Source: Clostridiales bacterium (GTDB lineage: Bacteria; Bacillota_A; Clostridia; Peptostreptococcales; Anaerovoracaceae). Taken from it: 5,841 nucleotides of DNA. Below, in pieces: positions 1 to 5,680 of the stretch. The notes beneath the pieces are model-generated. The model worked only from the letters and a program-made list of their open reading frames with translations, made no database searches and was not told the DNA's origin. The position numbers were made by a program, and so were the translations under genes. The DNA is taken from contig SVCR01000116.1 of assembly GCA_015058265.1 (NCBI GenBank), positions 1-5,841 on the forward strand. The letters run 5' to 3'. Within the stretch, counting starts at the first letter, position 1; the number at the start of each line of letters is the position of its first letter.

Positions 1-140
1 ACGGTATCTCCTACAGCAAGCTCATGAACGGCCTCAAGAAGTCCGGAATCGAGATCAACCGTAAGATGCTCTCCGAGATGGCTATCTTTGATGCAGCCGG
101 TTTCGCTGATCTCTGCGAAATGGCTAAGAAGTACTGCTAA
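1..140 (+). CDS. rplT: 50S ribosomal protein L20, C-terminal 45 residues (5' end outside window)
   Basis: The reading frame is open from base 3 to a TAA at 138-140 and gives [18 protein letters not shown] followed by [25 protein letters not shown]. This is the conserved C-terminal globular half of L20 (compare the family pattern YSxFMNGLKKAGIELNRKxLAxLA). L20 binds 23S rRNA early in assembly of the large ribosomal subunit. In most bacteria it is the last gene of infC-rpmI-rplT, and represses that operon's translation in several species. Consistent with that, a strong terminator lies about 245 bases downstream, with only one small candidate gene in between. The chain ends in -KKYC, close to the usual family end point, so nothing looks truncated at this end. 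The identification rests on recognised family pattern and is confident despite the fragment being short. Confidence 0.95.
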   Translation, partial: GISYSKLMNGLKKSGIEINRKMLSEMAIFDAAGFADLCEMAKKYC

Positions 141-150
141 TCGACAGTAC
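131..150 (+). repeat. 6-bp inverted repeat across the rplT stop codon
   Basis: GTACTG (131-136) and CAGTAC (145-150) are exact reverse complements around an 8-base loop that contains the rplT TAA. In mRNA this would be a small hairpin ending 8 bases before the ATG of the next small reading frame, where a ribosome binding site would normally lie. It could be chance, or could make translation of the small gene depend on ribosomes finishing rplT. There is no T-run after it, so it is not a terminator. Confidence 0.35.
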
Positions 151-158
151 ATCAGATC

Positions 159-326
159 ATGGAATACTTTGTAAGCCATATAGGGATCATATTCCTGGCG
201 GGATGCTTTGTTGCTGCAGCGGCAGTAACATGGTGGTATCTCACAGACAAGAATGCGAGGCTGAAGAGACAGCGTGCTGAAGCGCGCAGGATCGCAGCTG
301 AGAAGAAAGATCCTTCTAAAGACTGA
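159..326 (+). CDS. candidate small single-pass membrane protein, 55 aa
   Basis: An ATG at 159 opens a 55-codon frame ending in TGA at 324-326. Residues 1-7 are short and nearly uncharged. Residues 8-28 are continuously hydrophobic (IGIIFLAGCFVAAAAVTWWYL), and the rest is a strongly charged tail with runs such as KNARLKRQRAEARRIAAEKK. That layout fits a single transmembrane helix with a basic, helical cytoplasmic tail (N-out, C-in by the positive-inside rule). It starts 18 bases after rplT and ends 60 bases before the operon terminator, so it would be co-transcribed with the ribosomal genes. No clear Shine-Dalgarno sequence precedes the ATG, so expression may rely on coupling to rplT translation. 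I do not recognise a family and assign no function. The composition makes a chance frame unlikely but not excluded. Confidence 0.55.
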   Translation: MEYFVSHIGIIFLAGCFVAAAAVTWWYLTDKNARLKRQRAEARRIAAEKKDPSKD

Positions 327-386
327 TATGTGTGATCAGTCCATAATGGGTAACATCGGACATTGGATCAAAATAATGAATGAAAT

Positions 387-413
387 AAGCTCCGGCTTGG
401 ACCGGAGCTTTTT
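387..413 (+). terminator. intrinsic terminator of the rplT operon
   Basis: AAGCTCCGG (387-395) pairs with CCGGAGCTT (402-410) around a six-base loop (396-401), giving a nine-pair GC-rich stem followed directly by a T-run (409-413). This is a textbook rho-independent terminator. It ends the transcript carrying rplT and the small membrane frame, and isolates it from nrdR. Confidence 0.93.
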
Positions 414-420
414 CATTAAG

Positions 421-604
421 CGAAAATATCTGTTTAAGAAAGAACAATCAAAAGAAAAAGGTAAATTGCCGAATTAACTCGCTTTTCTTCGACAAATAAA
501 GTTTATCATCGATATGTGAACAGATTGTCTTACTAATGTGAAGATTATTTTCATAAAATCTGTTCATGAAAGCCCTGAAACGGCTCTCTTGTAGGCCGGC
601 TTCC
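421..604. other. AT-rich intergenic stretch without a convincing gene
   Basis: Between the rplT terminator and the nrdR promoter I see no supported coding region. The stretch is richer in A and T than its neighbours. It holds a 10-bp inverted repeat (517-566) and a compound stem (570-602) in which AAGCC pairs with GGCTT, and GGCT (582-585) pairs with GGCC (594-597), leaving a bulge at 575-581. A minus-strand frame covers 448-633 but has no ribosome binding site. I do not recognise a known RNA family. It may be plain spacer, an untranslated leader or a small RNA. Confidence 0.5.
517..566. repeat. 10-bp perfect inverted repeat, arms 30 bases apart
   Basis: TGAACAGATT (517-526) is the exact reverse complement of AATCTGTTCA (557-566). 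A competing shorter pairing also exists: AGATT (542-546) with AATCT (557-561), so RNA from here could switch between two folds. The arms could equally be two halves of a protein-binding region. No T-run follows the right arm, so it is not a terminator. Confidence 0.55.
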
Positions 605-633
605 TTGAAAAACACAACATGTTGTGATAGCAT
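605..633 (+). promoter_or_regulatory. candidate sigma-A promoter for nrdR-cmk
   Basis: TTGAAA (605-610) matches the -35 consensus TTGACA at five of six positions. TAGCAT (628-633) matches the -10 consensus TATAAT at four of six, including the key T, A and final T. The spacer is exactly 17 bases. The start of transcription would fall near 640, leaving a leader of roughly 90 bases before nrdR. The spacer is occupied by a palindrome that resembles an NrdR box. Confidence 0.55.
612..627. promoter_or_regulatory. candidate NrdR box (autoregulatory operator)
   Basis: The core CACAACATGTTGTG (613-626) is a perfect 14-bp palindrome. With one flanking base each side it agrees with the published NrdR-box pattern acaCwAtATaTwGtgt at 13 of 16 positions; mismatches are the two symmetric C/G positions near the centre and the last base. 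It sits in the spacer between the candidate -35 and -10 elements of the gene encoding NrdR itself, which is where a repressor would block RNA polymerase. NrdR boxes usually come as pairs about three helical turns apart. I could not find a second good copy, so the match is suggestive, not certain. Confidence 0.5.
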
Positions 634-651
634 TGTGATGTATTTTGGACT

Positions 652-668
652 TGTATCCTACGGATACA
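652..668 (+). repeat. small hairpin in the nrdR leader
   Basis: TGTATCC (652-658) and GGATACA (662-668) are perfect reverse complements around a TAC loop. It lies in the predicted untranslated leader, between the candidate promoter and the nrdR ribosome binding site, with no T-run after it. It could be an RNA hairpin or a second protein-binding palindrome about 40 bp downstream of the NrdR-box candidate. Its role is unknown. Confidence 0.4.
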
Positions 669-718
669 CATGAAGACAATGGACAAGCTTATGGAATATG
701 CTGTGGAAAAGGGATAGC

Positions 719-723
719 GGAGG
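719..723 (+). promoter_or_regulatory. ribosome binding site fixing the nrdR start
   Basis: GGAGG at 719-723 lies eight bases before the ATG at 732. It selects that ATG over an in-frame TTG at 645, whose extra 29 residues are unlike any NrdR N-terminus. NrdR proteins begin with the M-x-C-P-x-C zinc ligands, exactly as seen at 732. Confidence 0.85.
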
Positions 724-731
724 TATATAGC

Positions 732-1178
732 ATGAAATGTCCGTATTGTAACTATGAAGACACCAAAGTCGTGGATTCCAGACCTGTAGAGGATGGTCTT
801 GCAACAAGGCGAAGAAGAGAGTGCGGCAAATGCCATAAGAGATTTACGACATTTGAAAAGATCGAGAACTCTCTGCTCGTAGTCGTCAAGAAGGACGGCA
901 CCCGCGAGAGCTTCGACAAGAATAAGATCATCAACGGTATCATGAAGGCTTGTCAGAAGACCAAGGTCACCTATGATGACGTTCAGGGGATTGCAGATAA
1001 TATTGAACGCGGCTTGTCCAATACGATGGAGAAGGAGATCAAGTCCACGATCATAGGAAGGCTGATAATGGACGAACTCAAGAAGATAGACCAGGTAGCA
1101 TACGTAAGATTTGCTTCGGTATACCAGGAGTTCCAGAGTGTCGATACTTTCATCGACGAGATCAACAAACTCAAGTAA
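732..1178 (+). CDS. nrdR: transcriptional repressor NrdR of ribonucleotide reductase genes
   Basis: The 148-residue product has the usual family length. Residues 1-34 form the zinc ribbon, with Cys3-x2-Cys6 and Cys31-x2-Cys34 flanking the conserved segment DSRPVEDGLATRRRREC. Residues from about 46 to 136 form the ATP-cone, opening VVVKKDGTRESFDKNKI and ending near VAYVRFASVYQEF. NrdR is a cytoplasmic nucleotide sensor: loaded with dATP/ATP it binds NrdR boxes and represses ribonucleotide reductase genes. Here it is followed by cmk after 27 bases, so the two are probably co-transcribed, a sensible pairing because Cmk also feeds dCTP supply. A palindrome resembling an NrdR box lies in its own candidate promoter, pointing to autoregulation. 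All zinc ligands and the arginine-rich DNA-binding stretch are present, so the protein should be functional. Confidence 0.97.
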   Translation: MKCPYCNYEDTKVVDSRPVEDGLATRRRRECGKCHKRFTTFEKIENSLLVVVKKDGTRESFDKNKIINGIMKACQKTKVTYDDVQGIADNIERGLSNTMEKEIKSTIIGRLIMDELKKIDQVAYVRFASVYQEFQSVDTFIDEINKLK

Positions 1179-1205
1179 TTCAATTCAGAGAGGAAGATAG
1201 AAATA

Positions 1206-1868
1206 ATGCTCAGAGTAGCGATCGACGGGCCGGGAGGGACCGGTAAGAGCACAATAGCTAAGAAACTGGCAGAGAAGTACGGGATCGAATATATAGATAC
1301 CGGAGCTATGTACAGATCGATAGCGCTGAAATCCATCCGCGAGGAGATTTCACCGGCAGATGTTGACAAAGTCACTGAAATGCTCGGCAGCACTACTGTG
1401 GATTTTATAGATAACCGTGTATACATTGACGGTGAGGATGTAAGCGGACTGATAAGGACCGGTGAGGTATCGATGGCCGCTTCGGATATCTCCAAGCTGA
1501 CAGTTGTCAGAGCTAAGGTAGATGCTGTCAGCCAGCATCTCGCACAGACCAAGAGCGTCGTTATGGAAGGCAGGGACATAGGGACCGTTGTCATCCCTGA
1601 TGCCGAGGTCAAAGTGTTCATGACAGCTGCACCGGAGATCAGAGCAAGAAGAAGATATGATCAGCTCCTTGCAGCAGGCAAGCCTGCGGATTATGACGAG
1701 ATCTTCGATGAGATACAGAAGCGTGATTATCAGGATACACACAGAGAACTCAACCCGTTGAGACAGGCAGAAGATGCTGTATTCCTCGATACTTCGGACA
1801 TGGATATTGACGGAGTCGTTGCAGCTATCTCAGATATCATCGCAGAGAAAACAGGTATCACAGCCTGA
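1206..1868 (+). CDS. cmk: cytidylate kinase
   Basis: This 220-residue protein phosphorylates CMP and dCMP to the diphosphates with ATP, salvaging cytidine nucleotides from RNA and lipid turnover. The P-loop is GPGGTGKST at residues 8-16. DTGAMYR at 31-37 and GRDIGT at 122-127 are the nucleotide-monophosphate contacts typical of Cmk. The lid region has RARRRYDQL around 146-154, and the C-terminal RDYQDTHRELNPLRQAEDA with LDTS (173-197) matches the family. An AGAGGA-like ribosome binding site at 1189-1194 precedes the ATG by 11 bases. The gene follows nrdR closely and is followed by a hairpin terminator, making a probable two-gene operon. In many Firmicutes cmk neighbours plsC, ispH or rpsA; none is seen here. 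Confidence 0.96.
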   Translation: MLRVAIDGPGGTGKSTIAKKLAEKYGIEYIDTGAMYRSIALKSIREEISPADVDKVTEMLGSTTVDFIDNRVYIDGEDVSGLIRTGEVSMAASDISKLTVVRAKVDAVSQHLAQTKSVVMEGRDIGTVVIPDAEVKVFMTAAPEIRARRRYDQLLAAGKPADYDEIFDEIQKRDYQDTHRELNPLRQAEDAVFLDTSDMDIDGVVAAISDIIAEKTGITA

Positions 1869-1902
1869 AGAACATTCAACAACAAATGATCACATAATGA
1901 AC

Positions 1903-1930
1903 AAGCCTCGTTCTCATGAACGTGGCTTTT
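1903..1930 (+). terminator. probable terminator after nrdR-cmk
   Basis: AAGCCTCGTTC (1903-1913) pairs with GAACGTGGCTT (1918-1928) around a TCAT loop, with one T-T mismatch in an 11-position stem. The T-run is short (1927-1930), so it may be leaky. It lies 35 bases after the cmk stop and 42 before the radC start, which suggests radC has its own promoter or receives read-through. Confidence 0.7.
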
Positions 1931-1972
1931 CGAATATATTATCTGTATGTGTGCTCCGGGAAGGAGATATAT

Positions 1973-2659
1973 ATGCAGATCAAAGACCTGCCTGCGGCAG
2001 AAAGACCACAGGAGAAGCTTCTCTACGGGGGAGTTGCCGGGCTCAGCAATTCAGAGCTGCTCGCGCTGGTGATCCGAACAGGGACCAGCGACAGATCAGC
2101 TGTTCAGCTGGCTGAGGAGATACTGGCATATGCTTCGGCCAATACCGGGGATCTCGGCATGGCTGATGTAAGGGAGCTCATGACGATCGACGGCATAGGA
2201 GCAGCCAAAGCCTGTTCTGTAGTCGCTGCGATCGAGCTGAGCAAGAGATTGATGTCCGGAGGTGTCAGGGAGACGCCGAGGACGATAAACAGCGGCGATG
2301 AGGTCGCGAGCCTGCTGATGCAGGAGATGATGTATGAGCGGAGAGAACTTTTTATGGCTCTCTTCATGAATACCAGATTACATATCGAGTCCAAGGCGGT
2401 CATATCTATCGGAAGCCTTGATACCGCGCCGGTACATCCGAGGGAAGTCTTCGGTCCGGCGGTGAGGCGAGGGGCAGCAGGACTGATCGTAGCCCACAAT
2501 CATCCGAGCGGCGATCCGACTCCGAGTCCGGAAGATATAGCAGTAACAGAGAGGCTGCTTGATGCTTCGAGGATCATCGGGATCAAGCTGGTGGATCATG
2601 TGATCATAGGACGCGGAAGATTCGTCAGCCTGAAGAGCGAAGGGATCATACCTGACTGA
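1973..2659 (+). CDS. radC: RadC family JAB/MPN-domain protein (UPF0758)
   Basis: The product is 228 residues, the usual family length. The N-terminal part has DLPAAERPQEKLL and GLSNSELLALVIRTGT (5-38), then a helix-hairpin-helix with GIGAAKA at 74-80. The C-terminal part is the JAB/MPN metalloprotease-like domain: Glu125 in the ERREL segment, then His175-x-His177 and Asp188 within HNHPSGDPTPSPED, which complete the JAMM zinc signature. An excellent ribosome binding site, AAGGAG (1961-1966), lies six bases before the chosen ATG; an in-frame ATG at 1916 is rejected because it sits in the terminator loop. RadC was long called a DNA repair protein, but the original phenotype was reassigned and the true function is unsettled; a DNA-related role is likely. 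It is commonly found near mreB or maf in other genomes, but not here. Confidence 0.95.
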   Translation: MQIKDLPAAERPQEKLLYGGVAGLSNSELLALVIRTGTSDRSAVQLAEEILAYASANTGDLGMADVRELMTIDGIGAAKACSVVAAIELSKRLMSGGVRETPRTINSGDEVASLLMQEMMYERRELFMALFMNTRLHIESKAVISIGSLDTAPVHPREVFGPAVRRGAAGLIVAHNHPSGDPTPSPEDIAVTERLLDASRIIGIKLVDHVIIGRGRFVSLKSEGIIPD

Positions 2660-2675
2660 CAGATCGACCGGTGGC

Positions 2676-2711
2676 CCGGAAACATACTATCGGCCGGAAA
2701 CAGACCATAGG
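2676..2711 (+). repeat. two tandem copies of an 18-bp unit in the radC-murE gap
   Basis: CCGGAAACATACTATCGG (2676-2693) is followed directly by CCGGAAACAGACCATAGG (2694-2711). They match at 15 of 18 positions. The unit lies in the 78-base gap between radC and the Mur ligase gene, upstream of its ribosome binding site. No terminator is visible in this gap. The repeat may be a duplication remnant or a pair of binding sites. Confidence 0.6.
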
Positions 2712-2737
2712 TCGGGATAGAAAGGGAATCAATTAAT

Positions 2738-4273
2738 ATGGAAAACAACAGGATAAGAAAGGTAAAGGACTTCATAACTGCGCTTGACAGAGCAGGCCTG
2801 CTGAAGGAGATCACAGGCGCATCTGCTGAGAGCACCTCATGTGAAGCTACAGTCAGCAACGTTACATACAATTCTAAAGAAGCGAAGGAAGGGACTTTGT
2901 TCGTATGCAAAGGCGCTCACTTCAGAGAGAAATATCTTGAAGACGCGATCAAAGCCGGTGCTTCGTGCTATGTGACGGAGAAGCCTTACGGACTGGGGAC
3001 GGCAAGCTGCCCTGAGATCCTTGTGAACGATATCAGACTTGCTATGCCTGTCATAGCCGAGGCTTTCTACGGCAGACTGTCTGATGAGCTGTGCATGATA
3101 GGCATAACAGGGACTAAGGGCAAATCCACCACAGCTTATTTCATGAGATATATACTCGATGATTATATGGCAGGTACAGGCGGGCATAGAACAGCTATCT
3201 GCTCCGGTATAGACAACTACGACGGGGTCATCGAGGAGGAGTCACACCTTACGACTCCTGAGATCATGGAGCTGTATCAGCATATGGATAATGCTCTCAG
3301 CACTGGTATCAGCTATCTTACGATGGAAGTATCGAGTCAGGCTCTCAAATATGACAGAGTTGACGGCATCACTTTCGAGGCAGGAGCCTTCCTGAATATC
3401 GGCAGTGACCACATCAGCGCGATCGAGCATCCTGACTTCAATGACTATCTGAATTCCAAACTGCGCCTGTTCGGGCACTGCCGCAAGGCTTGCTACAACC
3501 TGGATTGTGATGAGCAGGATAGGATCAGAGAAGCTTCGAAAGACTGTCCTTATGTCATCACTTTCAGCCAGAAGGACGAGAACGCGAATATATACGGCTA
3601 TGATGTGAGATCAGCTGAAGGCAAAGTAAGCCTGCGTATCAGAGCCGCAGGTATAGAGGGCTGTGAGGATTTCGATGAGGAATTTGCTCTCGGGACCTTC
3701 GGAACCATCAATGTGGAGAATGCTCTTGCGGCTGCAGCTCTCTCAGCTCTCGCGGGTGTTCCTGTCGAGTACATGAAGTCCGGACTCAGCAAAGCTGTTT
3801 CGCCGGGCCGCATGGAGGTCTTCTACAGTGCTGACGGCAAGCGCATAGCAATAGTTGATTACGCGCACAACAAGCTCAGCTATGAGAAGTTCTTCGAGAC
3901 TATCAAGGATGAATTCCCGGGAAAGAAGATGATAATCGTCTTCGGATGCCCGGGAGGCAAAGCTTTCGCCAGAAGAGAGGAGCTCGGTACTATCGCCGGC
4001 CGCAACTGTGAATATACGATCGTGACCGAGGAGGACTACGGCGAAGAAGACGTCAACAAGATATGCAGGGAGATAGGCGAATTCGTCGCAGCAGCAGGCG
4101 GACGCTATGAGATAATCACAGACAGAGTTGAAGCTATCAAAAAAGCGATAACTCTCATGGATGACGATACGATCCTCTTCCTGCCGGGCAAAGGCCGTGA
4201 AACAAGAGAGAAGAGAGGGATCCAATACATAGATACTCCGTCGGATGCGGACGTAGTCATTGAATACCTCTAA
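2738..4273 (+). CDS. MurE-like Mur ligase (UDP-MurNAc-tripeptide synthetase family), probably not meso-DAP-specific
   Basis: The 511-residue protein has the three Mur-ligase domains: an N-terminal UDP-binding domain (about 1-115), the ATPase domain with P-loop GITGTKGKSTT (122-132), and a C-terminal domain from about 355. Visible family residues are TTPE (172-175), MEVSS (196-200), the SDH of FLNIGSDHIS, Lys241 in the position of the carbamylated lysine, VDYAH (373-377) and PGKGRE (483-488). MurE adds the third residue of the peptidoglycan stem peptide to UDP-MurNAc-L-Ala-D-Glu, in the cytoplasm. The DNPR motif that binds meso-DAP is missing: the aligned segment reads VTEEDYGEED (429-438). 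The usual MEVSSH has Gln at 201, and FGCGGDRD is FGCPGGKA. A lysine, ornithine or other substrate, or a paralog role, is therefore likely. AAGGG (2722-2726) precedes the ATG by 11 bases. It is followed closely by a bridge aminoacyltransferase. The family is certain; the substrate is not. Confidence 0.88.
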   Translation: MENNRIRKVKDFITALDRAGLLKEITGASAESTSCEATVSNVTYNSKEAKEGTLFVCKGAHFREKYLEDAIKAGASCYVTEKPYGLGTASCPEILVNDIRLAMPVIAEAFYGRLSDELCMIGITGTKGKSTTAYFMRYILDDYMAGTGGHRTAICSGIDNYDGVIEEESHLTTPEIMELYQHMDNALSTGISYLTMEVSSQALKYDRVDGITFEAGAFLNIGSDHISAIEHPDFNDYLNSKLRLFGHCRKACYNLDCDEQDRIREASKDCPYVITFSQKDENANIYGYDVRSAEGKVSLRIRAAGIEGCEDFDEEFALGTFGTINVENALAAAALSALAGVPVEYMKSGLSKAVSPGRMEVFYSADGKRIAIVDYAHNKLSYEKFFETIKDEFPGKKMIIVFGCPGGKAFARREELGTIAGRNCEYTIVTEEDYGEEDVNKICREIGEFVAAAGGRYEIITDRVEAIKKAITLMDDDTILFLPGKGRETREKRGIQYIDTPSDADVVIEYL

Positions 4274-4280
4274 CACAGAC

Positions 4281-4295
4281 ATTAAAATATTTAAT
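4281..4295. repeat. AT-only palindrome between the Mur ligase and fem genes
   Basis: ATTAAA (4281-4286) and TTTAAT (4290-4295) are reverse complements around ATA, so all 15 bases are A or T. They lie in the 38-base gap between two GC-richer genes. They could be part of an internal promoter or an unstructured translation leader. No terminator is present in this gap. Confidence 0.35.
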
Positions 4296-4311
4296 TTAGC
4301 TATTGGAAGAA

Positions 4312-5646
4312 ATGAGAAAATTCGAATTTATTGAGAATCTTGACCGCGAGGAATTCAACAGCCTTGCGCTCGAAAGAGGCAGCGAAGTCAAAGCCCACTT
4401 CCTCGGTTCGTATGAATGGGGAGAGGTAATGGCGCGCCGCCATCGCAAACCGCACTATGCGGGAGTATATGAATACACGGACGGACCTGCGGATGGTCCT
4501 GACAGAGCAGGGAAGAAGCTCGTTGCTACAGCAATGATACTGGAGAGATCTCTCATAGCCGGCTACACATACTTCTACATCCCGAGGGGCTTTACGATGG
4601 ACTATTCTGACAGGGAACTGCTCAGATTCATTACTGAAAGCCTCAAGAAGATGGGCAAGAAGCACAAGGCTCTGTACTTTAAGATAGATCCGGATATCAA
4701 GCTCCACGATATAGACATCGACGGAAATGAGGTCCCGGGCGTCAATAACGCAGCGCTCGCGGGCTATCTTCAGCATCTCGGATACAAGCAGAAGCCGCTT
4801 AACTACGCTTTCGAAAATGAACAGCCGAGATTCACATTCAGGATACCTCTTGACGGAAGTATTGAAGAGATAGAGGGAAGATACAGCCGTACGACTAAGA
4901 CCAGGATAAGACAGTCTCATGAGGCAGGTGTGGAAGTGTTCAAGGGAGGCAGCAAGGATATTCCTGAGTTCGTACGTCTTATGGCAATGACGGAAAAGAG
5001 ACAGGATTTCTATTCCCATGAGCATGACTTCTACCAGTATTTCTATGACATAATGGCGAAGGACGATATGATCACGCTGTATTTCGGCAAGCTGGATCTT
5101 ACAGCGATCAGGGCAAAGCTCAGGTCCGACCGCGCTGCTGCAGAAGAAGAACTGGAAGCTCTGAAACAGAAGACCGGGAAGAAAACAGCGGGTAAGATCA
5201 AGGAAGCCGAGAAGAAGCTGACCGCAGTTGACAAACAGCTCGACATGCTCGCGGATAAGCCTGAGGGAGAAGTGATCGTTTCGACATATCTGATCACACG
5301 TTACGCCGACAAAGCATGGGCGCTGTATGCCGCTAATGACATGGATTACGGCAAGTTCTTCGCTAACTACGCAGTATATCAGCAGCAGATCCGTGATTCC
5401 AAGGAAGAGGGACGCAGGATCTTCGATGTGTTCGGAACAGTCGGCAAGCTGAATGATGATCCGGCTTTGAACGGATTGTATGAATTCAAGAAAAAATGGG
5501 GAGGAGAGTTCACCGAGTTTATCGGAGAATTCGACTACATACTGAATAAGCCTGTATTTATGGCTTACAGCAAGCTCATACCTTTATATCATGAGATGAA
5601 AAACAGGAAAGTGATGAAGCAGGTAAGAGCGGGCGGCAATGAATGA
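4312..5646 (+). CDS. FemA/FemB/MurM-type peptidoglycan bridge aminoacyltransferase
   Basis: This family transfers amino acids from aminoacyl-tRNA to the side chain of the third stem residue of lipid-linked peptidoglycan precursors at the cytoplasmic face of the membrane. The 444-residue product matches Staphylococcus FemA along its length. In the first acetyltransferase-like half, FYIPRGFTMDY (88-98) and LYFKIDP (121-127) correspond to FemA FYSNRGPVIDY and LYLHIDP. Next comes a charged helical arm with coiled-coil character at about 261-313, rich in K, E and L, the tRNA-arm hairpin of this family. The second half ends with GLYEFKKKWGGEFTEFIGEF (388-407), a family signature. The gene starts 38 bases after the Mur ligase. 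The start is uncertain: GGAAG (4305-4309) is only two bases before the ATG at 4312, while an in-frame TTG at 4303 adds three residues but has no upstream ribosome binding site. The transferred amino acid cannot be told from sequence. Confidence 0.93.
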   Translation: MRKFEFIENLDREEFNSLALERGSEVKAHFLGSYEWGEVMARRHRKPHYAGVYEYTDGPADGPDRAGKKLVATAMILERSLIAGYTYFYIPRGFTMDYSDRELLRFITESLKKMGKKHKALYFKIDPDIKLHDIDIDGNEVPGVNNAALAGYLQHLGYKQKPLNYAFENEQPRFTFRIPLDGSIEEIEGRYSRTTKTRIRQSHEAGVEVFKGGSKDIPEFVRLMAMTEKRQDFYSHEHDFYQYFYDIMAKDDMITLYFGKLDLTAIRAKLRSDRAAAEEELEALKQKTGKKTAGKIKEAEKKLTAVDKQLDMLADKPEGEVIVSTYLITRYADKAWALYAANDMDYGKFFANYAVYQQQIRDSKEEGRRIFDVFGTVGKLNDDPALNGLYEFKKKWGGEFTEFIGEFDYILNKPVFMAYSKLIPLYHEMKNRKVMKQVRAGGNE

Positions 5647-5680
5647 TCAGGGCATTCAGTAAACGGAGGAGCTGTTAGGT

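Noticed and set aside
195..206. Lipobox-like L-A-G-C in the small membrane protein
   Set aside because: The N-terminal region has no positive charges, and the residues after the cysteine stay hydrophobic, so a transmembrane helix is a better reading than a lipoprotein signal.
571..590. Possible terminator (AGCC/GGCT hairpin)
   Set aside because: The stem has only four pairs and is followed by CTCTTGT, not a T-run.
612..627. LexA (SOS) box instead of NrdR box
   Set aside because: The Gram-positive LexA pattern GAAC-N4-GTTC needs four bases between half-sites. Here CAAC and GTTG are separated by two.
448..633. 61-residue minus-strand frame in the gap before nrdR
   Set aside because: It has no ribosome binding site, overlaps the candidate nrdR promoter and operator, and its product resembles nothing I recognise. 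A decayed gene remnant cannot be excluded.
645..731. 29-residue N-terminal extension of NrdR from an in-frame TTG
   Set aside because: It has no ribosome binding site and would displace the conserved M-x-C-P-x-C start. A strong GGAGG precedes the ATG at 732.
983..1621. Long minus-strand frame (212 codons) opposite nrdR and cmk
   Set aside because: The serine- and threonine-rich, low-complexity product is what reading opposite two well-identified genes produces. No ribosome binding site or motif supports it.
1916..1972. Upstream ATG start for RadC
   Set aside because: The ATG begins in the loop and stem of the cmk terminator, and the added residues do not resemble RadC. The ATG at 1973 has an ideal AAGGAG six bases upstream.
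4300..5025. Long minus-strand frame (241 codons) opposite the fem gene
   Set aside because: It lies opposite a convincing FemA-family gene, has composition typical of antisense shadows, and shows no family motif.
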